From Glandiceps talaboti (lineage: Eukaryota > Hemichordata > Enteropneusta > Spengelidae): DNA of 42,500 bases. Below the pieces are notes generated by a model. That model was given only the letters and a program-made list of their open reading frames with translations. It ran no database searches and was not told where the DNA came from. Where the stretch lies: positions 10,025,391 to 10,067,890 of the forward strand of contig NC_135564.1 in the NCBI RefSeq assembly GCF_964340395.1, in the 5' to 3' direction. Positions within the stretch are counted from its first letter, which is position 1. The number at the start of each line of letters is the position of its first letter. Both the position numbers and the translations under genes were made by a program. Shown here one piece after another: positions 1 to 42,500 of this stretch.

Positions 1-135
1 ATGTATGTATGTATGTATGTATGTATGTATGTATGTACGTATGTATGTATGTATGAATGTATGTATGTATGTATGTATATATGTATGTATGTATGTATGT
101 ATGGATGTATGTATGTATGTATGTATGTATCTATG
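1..135. repeat. (ATGT)n microsatellite
   Basis: A nearly pure ATGT tetranucleotide run with a few substitutions fills the start of the window. It ends about 30 bases before the first recognisable exon of gene 1, so it lies in the intron next to a 3' splice site. Confidence 0.95.
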
Positions 136-164
136 TACATACATTTATTGCTAATCTTTTCCAG

Positions 165-4250
<4,086 letters not shown>

Positions 4251-4426
4251 TCAAAATTGACCATTTTTAAGTACATTTGAGTAAAATTACTGTACTAGTA
4301 GTTTTTATTCACCAATGACCTTTGAACTTGTCCAGTGATAGCAAATACATGTAGGTATAGTTAGATAAGGAAATCCTCATGTAGGTTTTTCATTTTTTTC
4401 AAATAGTATGTAGCTGATGACTGTAT

Positions 4427-4532
<106 letters not shown>

Positions 4533-4608
4533 TTGTATATTATAATGTATGATTTAGACATCAATGAGTTATAAAGTGAGTTAACGTTACTGTTTACAGA
4601 AAAGTTTT

Positions 4609-4614
4609 AATAAA
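4609..4614 (+). terminator. Possible polyadenylation signal of gene 1
   Basis: This is the first AATAAA that I find after the stop codon at 4248-4250, about 360 bases downstream. It has no support beyond the motif. Confidence 0.45.
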
Positions 4615-4713
4615 GGCAAAGTCCAGATAGACATTCATATATCTGCCTCTAGTACACTTGTATATTTAACTATCAACTTTGAGATGATTTTGAATTATAA
4701 AATAGATTCTGGA

Positions 4714-4817
4714 TAACTTATGCAACTTTTAAATCTTGAAAAGAAGCCATACTGCATCTGGCATGTGTTCATGCATTTTGGGGATTTCCTGCAAGGGTTT
4801 ATAGGAAAACCTCTGGT
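4714..4817. repeat. 104-base direct repeat, copy 1
   Basis: This segment recurs at 5029-5132, exactly 315 bases downstream, with a single difference (TGCAAGG here, TGAAAGG there). Such near identity in noncoding DNA implies a recent duplication. Confidence 0.92.
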
Positions 4818-5028
4818 GATGACGTCATGTTTACCCATACCTTTATCTTTAAAAAAAATAAAGCGTTTCCTTTGACGATCCATGCCAACTATCCAATCTC
4901 ATAAAATTCGACGTGCAACACAAAGTCAAAAATATAAAGTGACAATCTTGTATATATATGCATTGTACTGTAGTTGAAGTGGCTATTACTTTTGTTCAAA
5001 ATCTTACGGAGATTTTGTCTAATGTGAT

Positions 5029-5132
5029 TAACTTATGCAACTTTTAAATCTTGAAAAGAAGCCATACTGCATCTGGCATGTGTTCATGCATTTTGGGGAT
5101 TTCCTGAAAGGGTTTATAGGAAAACCTCTGGT
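5029..5132. repeat. 104-base direct repeat, copy 2
   Basis: Copy 2 of the repeat at 4714-4817. It directly abuts the left arm of the foldback element at 5133. Its open frame is mirrored in copy 1 but has no recognisable protein features. Confidence 0.92.
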
Positions 5133-5362
5133 AATTAAACGGTGTATCAACGTCTGTGAGAATGATCACAAGGTTTCATGTAGAGATAGACACAATAAAG
5201 ATAACACACAGACATTTGCTACATTTGTGTTTTGTTTCTGTTACCATAAATAAAATACAGAGCAGACACTCTGTAAGGGATGTATAGATGTTATCTTTAT
5301 TGTGTCTATCTCAACATGAAATTTTGTGATCAGTCTCACTGATCTTGATACACCGTTTAATA
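5133..5362. mobile_element. Foldback (inverted-repeat) element
   Basis: The left arm, about 5133-5210, reads TTAAACGGTGTATCAA and then GATAGACACAATAAAGATAAC. The right arm, about 5285-5362, carries the reverse complement of both blocks with scattered mismatches. The arms are ~75 bases around a ~75-base centre and could form a long hairpin. No coding capacity. This could be a MITE or a local inverted duplication. Confidence 0.7.
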
Positions 5363-7068
5363 GCATTTACAACCTAAGAGGAAATCTTCTGTTAGTTTAC
5401 CATTTTTATAGTAACCATAGTAACCAATATCAGCACTGTATACATAAACTAACGCTGCACACCTGAGAAATCTAACATTTTCACAAACTGTAATTATCAT
5501 TCGTATCTTTTAAATCATATTGATATCAAGTTAGTAGGTGTTAATTTTCAATTTTTCATTGCATCTACGTTCAGTATTCGAGTCTTCTCCGTCTTCATTT
5601 AATGGACGGGGTTGAATGCTACGATCTCAGACCTTAAAATGTTGTAGAAAATACGAATAACTTTAAAGATAGTATTTTCAATAAAACATTACCATTGCTG
5701 GTCGAGATGTTTGATTTGTCAGTGATCTGTAGAATGTGAGCTAAGAATGTCGATGACTATTGTGACTCACTGTGAGTACTGGATGTGCTTATTACTGGTC
5801 ATACCTCGACCACTCATGATCAATTACATGTTGTTGAATATGAATGAATACTGTTCTGAGCTGGCATTAGCCGTAATAAAACAGTAATATTTTTTTCTAA
5901 GGGAAACCGATGATTTCATTCACTACTTAAGTTTTTAAAAATGTATACTGTAGATTTTGGATAACATTACAGTGAAAAAACAGAAAAAAAATGTGTGTGC
6001 AGTCCGTCTACTTACCCATGTGATGTTTTACTGCGATACAGCGACTTTCTGTAGTTTTGTAGTCTACACCAACTCAATCTCCGACAAGACCCTCAAAACT
6101 CACCGAAATCCTGGTATCCAACTACGGGGCGTCTCTTGGTGCATAGTGTGACAATGCTCACTTTCCTGCATGGCAGAGAGAGACAGAGACAGACAGGCAG
6201 ACAGGGACAGACATACATACAGAAGGGAGAGGGAGAGAGTAAGAAAGATAGAGAGAAAGAAATAACTATATATGGTGACGCAATTACCTATTTCAGTATT
6301 TATGTTTGTGTTGTATGTATACCTCAACAAAACTCTGTTGTAAATGGTATGGTGTCATTTTCTCAGGGCATCAAAAATCGATGTTCGTGTTCTGTACAAC
6401 TTAGTGTTCATATTAGAATTCGACTTGTAAGTCGTACGGTAAATGGTCAATGGTCAGTTATAGGTCAGCTGGGGAAAAAAGTGTAATTAAGTCGGATAAT
6501 TATTCATGAATGAATATAAACAATTTTTATGAAATATTCATATGAACTATCAAGAGCCATGTAGTTATGTATTTGGGGTTATTTTGATAATTGTATTTGT
6601 AAATCGTTTGTATAGGTCTTGGCCTAAAAAGGGGCGTAGCAGACTGAGTGGAAGTCACCCAAACTCAAATAATGAGGCTCGTACTTTTGACACACTAGTT
6701 TGTATTGTGTTGACATTTTAGAGTGGTTAAATATTGACTAATTCACTCGGGTCGAGGCAATAATTCAAAACATGTATTTAAAAAACCGATCCTCTAGAGT
6801 TATGAATCAAAATATCAAACATGAATTATGGATTATAGACTATCTTGAAGAAGAAGAAAAATGCGAAATTAATCAATTTGACGTCTGAGTAATATAAATC
6901 AGTTATAGTCCCTTTGGTAAAAAAAAAAAAAAGTCGCAGCATACCCAGGTAACTTTGCGTGCGCAAATTGGAGGTAGTCCGACATTGGAATTGGCGTCCT
7001 TGATTTTTTCGGCAGGGACAACATCCACAAATGAATATTCCCATTTAACCAGCGGTAATAACATCACA

Positions 7069-37935
<30,867 letters not shown>

Positions 37936-38187
37936 ACATGAATCAGTGATTTCTTGTAAGATCTTGTAATGTATATCTTTATTTTCCATGCATTTTTCTT
38001 AGAACCCCCTATACATTTGAAATTGCTTTATCACAAGTTCAGGTGTACACATATTTACATTCATTGTTTGAAATACGTCATTCGAGATTAATATCCTGGG
38101 AAAATATCCTCTGGGGTTTGATAGTTTAATACAGGTAATACAAAGTAAAAATGGAATGTCCCTTGCGACTTTTTACGCTCTTCGGAC

Positions 38188-38235
38188 AATAAACATGTGA
38201 AATAATCACAATACTGCTTGGAACTTGTAAATAAA
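38188..38235 (+). terminator. Possible polyadenylation signals of gene 2
   Basis: AATAAA occurs at 38188-38193 and again at 38230-38235, about 250 and 295 bases after the stop codon. Motif evidence only. Confidence 0.5.
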
Positions 38236-38258
38236 CTAATCACTCGTAATATCATTCA

Positions 38259-38580
38259 CAGTCCATTTCATATTAGTGTTCACTGGCTCTCTTGTTATGC
38301 AGAAACCAATAAGAAAATAGCACATTCTACACTTTAAGATAGCAAGATTATTACAATTTCTTGCAACATTTGGTTTATATGAGATAAACCAAAATCGCTT
38401 TCTGTTCGTTTGGGAAACACTGAAACCATCTCAAACACCGATGAACAATGAACAAAGTGTAACTATATACAACCCGTTTCATGTTAGCGTTTACCGGCGC
38501 TGTTTGATACAACCATAACTATAAAAAAAAACTGTACATGCAACACTTCAAATATAGCAAGATTTTATCTGAAAAGAAAG
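38259..38580. mobile_element. TIR element, family A, two left-end fragments
   Basis: Fragment one (about 38259-38400) reads CAGTCCATTTCATATTAGTG and GCAGAAACCAATAAGAAAAT. Fragment two (about 38468-38575) reads CAACCCGTTTCATGTTAGCG and GCTGTTTGATACAACCA. Both have the left terminus in the same orientation, with no matching right terminus nearby. Confidence 0.6.
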
Positions 38581-39539
38581 TAATTAGTGCCACCATACAA
38601 ACATCAAATGCAGACATCGAAACAACGGCATCCACATGTCTGCGTCAAGTTGCAGTAAGTAGAACTAAGTACATTTTAAGTAAAGCATATACATTGAGTG
38701 TATGTTCTACTAATACCACGCCTTCAGTATATGAATGAGGGACCTGGGTTGTATACAAGTATCCAGTTATTTGTTAGTCTTCAGTCTTTGTATCAGCATG
38801 TATTATTTTCACGTCATTAATCATTTAATAAAGATGAAAATAGAAGTTGAAGTGAAGAAGTAGAATAACTGTTGAATCTTTATTGAGTGGACTCCCTCAT
38901 GCAAATACTAATATAGACCAATCATGAAAATATACATGTAAATTCGATATACCAATTTCGTAACTAGTAGTTTTTAGTGACACACTTGGATACAAGTAAG
39001 CTTATTACACACTGGGCTACAGGTATATCTCAGTGAATGTTATCATGGGGACAATGTGTGGAATTCCCAAGTTCGTCTGAATATTATTGGCCAGATTTAT
39101 CCAGTTGCAAGAAAACGGCATTAAATTTCGTTATTAAAAACAATAAAGCTTCTAGAAAATCTGAGCAAAATTTGAAGTCAGTAATTAAATCAAATTGACA
39201 CTAACGTTGTACATATATGCAGGTGATAATAAAAAGACGGAGTCGCCACATTGATCTATGAGTATATATTTTGAAGAAGGTACAGTTACAGTAGTATATC
39301 CTGCTTCTCTTCGAAAAGGACTACTTACTGTTGGTGCATTGGACAACATGGAGCACAACAATCAACAATGGTTAACTTCCATCATCACAACAGGCCTGAT
39401 ATCCTTCCTGCCATTTCAGACTTATATACAAAACAGATCGTGTATTTGAGAGCCCCCTGCTGTCATATCACCTACAGGATGCTATAACCGAGGGATATAA
39501 CAGTTACTACATCCTTCAAAACATTTTTGTTTACCCTGT

Positions 39540-39650
39540 CATGCTGGGGAAGGTCATATTTTACGCAAAAGACCAAACTTGACATGATTTCTCTCCTGAC
39601 CCTCACGCCTTGTAATTACCAAACGCTCCATAATTATTTGGATGTCAGCA
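39540..39650. repeat. Dispersed repeat, family B, fragment
   Basis: It contains GGTCATATTTTACGCAAAAG and CTTGTAATTACCAAACGCTC, matching parts of the copies at 9500 and 13560. Confidence 0.45.
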
Positions 39651-39877
39651 AGACCACACTGGTACCGCTTGGATGTTGTTAAAGCTGATTAAGCGGCTTG
39701 CGAAATGGACTTCAAACCTTCGGTGTCAAGGCGGATGTACAGCATGTACACGATCTATTTTTATTCTTGGTGAGAAAACCATAGTGTTTGTCTATAGTAT
39801 TACGATAATCGATGATAATACGCAATAACAGTGCCGTGATTGTGTGATCCTTGGCCAGGTCACTGATTACAATGTAC

Positions 39878-39903
39878 CACAGATAACTAACACGTTATCT
39901 GTG
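39878..39903. other. Perfect 10-base palindromic hairpin
   Basis: CACAGATAAC and GTTATCTGTG are exact reverse complements separated by six bases. It may be a protein-binding palindrome or chance; nothing nearby decides. Confidence 0.5.
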
Positions 39904-40939
39904 AATGTACGTCACATCACAGTGACATATAGATGCAAAACTCTGCCAATACATGTTATTGTATGGCTCGGTCATTTTAACTGCATTTGAAAGGTTTTTA
40001 AGTTGCTGTTGAACATCAGCCTGCATTCTGAAAAGGACCCTAAGTACAAAGAAATGACACATGGAGCACGATGAAGACTATTAGACTAAGTGAATGCACC
40101 TACCAGACTGTACCTCCCAAACTCAGTTTGTTCTCTAGTTTCTTCGATTACGTAATAGTTTAAGGTGAAGTAGTTTTGCAGTACACAGCGTTGCATTTTA
40201 TTTCATTTAGTAATAAGACCAGGATTGAACGAGTTGAACATGTGACATGTTGTTTGTTTGTGTGTGTATGTGTGTTCTTTCCCATTGCCCCATTCCTTGT
40301 TATCCCTATCCATCCGACATAAAAACTTGGTTTCGTGACAGTAAGTGACGTTCGCCAATTTCTTTCCAGTGATTGCAAGTTTGAAAATGATGTCAGTATA
40401 CATGTATCATCAGGTGTGCACAATATTAAAGTAGGGTCAAATCCTTTGACAAAGAGCTCTTCTGAAAAATAGCCTACGCATTTATGAAGAGATCTTCCGG
40501 GATGTCCTGTATGTAATATAATTCATTAGATGTTACAGAGGGGTTTTCCCCTCAACTGATCCACGTCCTACCGCCATGCCCTGTATTGATGATAACAACG
40601 TAACGAATACAACATCTCTCACGAACTATGTATAACATTTATTTCCTCATTTAAAACAATACTAAAGCTCAGTTCTTGACTGTACAAATACCACCAGCGT
40701 TTTACAATTTCAAACCTAGAATACTGTCAATAAAAGGGGGACTGTCTGTGTGTCTGTCATATGTCAGTCTGTGTGTGTGTGTGTGTGTGTCTGTCTGTCT
40801 GTCTGTCTGTGTCATCATTTTCTTAAAAACGGCTGGCTCAATTATACTGAAATCTGGTACACACAATGTTTGGGATAATGGCTATACCTGATTAGTTTTT
40901 GAGCGAGACCTGTTTAAGTTACTTAGAGAAAATTGCGTA

Positions 40940-41420
40940 TCAATAAAAATCAACTAATTAAGCAATATCTCAAGACTGCATGGTTCAATTTCAATATAAT
41001 TTAGTATATTCGTTAAACATAAAAAAGTATTTTTGTCCTATAAAATTTGTTGATGTATCTTATAGCATTAATGAATAATTTGCATAATTAATTATTTTCG
41101 GTAATGAGGCTGTATCTTAAGAAACCATACTTCAATTTCAATATAATTCAGTACATACATTATTAAACTATAACAAATTGCATATGTCCTATAAAGTTTG
41201 TTGAATTTCAATATCGTTTAGTACATGATTTTAACCATAACAAAGCGGGTAGGTAACTAAGCTGTAACCTAAAAATTCAAGCTTCAAATTTCATATAATA
41301 TTATAATATGGTACATATATCAACCATAATAATACGCACCTGTCCTATGAACTTTCTTGATACAACTTTTACCTTTAATGAGCAATTTGCATAATTAGTT
41401 ATTCCCTTATGGGAGTGTAA
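40940..41420. repeat. Degenerate ~150-base tandem repeats
   Basis: TGTCCTATAAA.TTTGTTGA-type landmarks occur at about 41034, 41185 and 41341. Blocks of TTCAATTTCAATATAATT.AGTA and TTTGCATAATTA.TTATT recur between them. About three diverged units; a CTGT/GT stretch precedes them at 40740-40812. Confidence 0.65.
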
Positions 41421-41497
41421 AATCTGGTGTTTTTAATGTTGTGGCTAGGCACATTAGAAGGCAGGTTGCTGTGAGGTAGAGGGCGGGAAACGGTTGG

Positions 41498-41633
<136 letters not shown>

Positions 41634-41946
41634 GAGAGAAGTTGGGTACTCCGGTTTCCTACTGCACTAGCTACTGAACCCTCCTTCTGTTAGTGGGCTA
41701 TGCCTGTTGGATGTAAACAAATAAAATATCAGAGTATACGTCACTGAGCTGGGATTAACAACATGTAATGTATTTGCCTTGCGTTATCAGTCTGAAAGAC
41801 ACCACATGACGACATCTATTGTTGGCGAGTACAAGTGATGTACAATAGTTGTGCTGTCAAGTAGCCAGCTCAGGTCAGGCTCTGGTTTCCATTTGCAGAG
41901 ATTATTCCTAGCCTGTCTTGTGACGACCAAAGACAACTGTATTAGT

Positions 41947-42361
<415 letters not shown>

Positions 42362-42500
42362 GTAAGCTTAATAACATAAACCTTTCCTTGACTGGTAGCA
42401 ATTTTATATTTGTGCATTATGATTAGTTTTATACATTCATGCCCCGGCGCTAGATTATTATGTAGATTCGGCAGAATTGTTTTCTTTACAAATTAACTCC

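Overview
The window is intron-rich animal genomic DNA. It has short coding exons with GT..AG borders, hydrophobic signal-peptide and membrane exons, AATAAA signals, dozens of long microsatellites and many short inverted-repeat elements. The mix of C-type lectin-like (CTLD), PAN, hevein-like chitin-binding and FAMeT (Methyltransf_FA) domains points to a marine invertebrate. A deuterostome (hemichordate, lancelet or echinoderm) is my first guess, but a lophotrochozoan is not excluded. There are no bacterial features.

Three genes lie head to tail on the + strand. Gene 1 (165-4250, 5' end outside the window) is the 3' end of a membrane receptor: two CTLDs, a 21-base stalk exon, then a transmembrane segment and short tail. 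Gene 2 (7069-37935) appears complete. I could chain 44 coding exons with matching phases at every junction, giving 6396 bases (2131 residues): signal peptide, CTLD1-5, a PAN domain, CTLD6-12, stalk, transmembrane helix and a 47-residue tail. Gene 3 (from 41947) shows only its signal-peptide exon and one further exon.

The outstanding feature is in gene 2. Two of its CTLDs are interrupted by other complete domains, each on its own symmetric phase 1-1 exon. A hevein-like chitin-binding module (exon 16656-16844) sits in CTLD3 just before the position of the WND motif. A FAMeT domain (exon 24854-25297) sits in CTLD6 between the second helix and the WIGL strand. Leaving out either exon restores a normally spaced CTLD in frame, so both could be cassette exons. 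The FAMeT exon also has odd splice sites: a ~298-base CT repeat runs directly into its 3' splice site, and its donor is GC rather than GT.

The last two CTLDs, stalk and membrane exons of genes 1 and 2 correspond one to one. The first three of these exons have identical lengths (239, 172 and 255 bases), so the genes are tandem paralogues. Their tails carry FxNxxY-like motifs, as in endocytic receptors. The likely role is a cell-surface pattern-recognition or scavenger receptor resembling the mannose-receptor family in layout, but without the ricin and fibronectin-II domains of that family.

The introns and the two intergenic gaps (4251-7068 and 37936-41946) hold microsatellites, a recurrent ~300-base terminal-inverted-repeat element, a foldback element made of ~45-base subrepeats, other palindromic elements and degenerate tandem repeats. 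I saw no RNA genes, CRISPR arrays or intact transposon genes.
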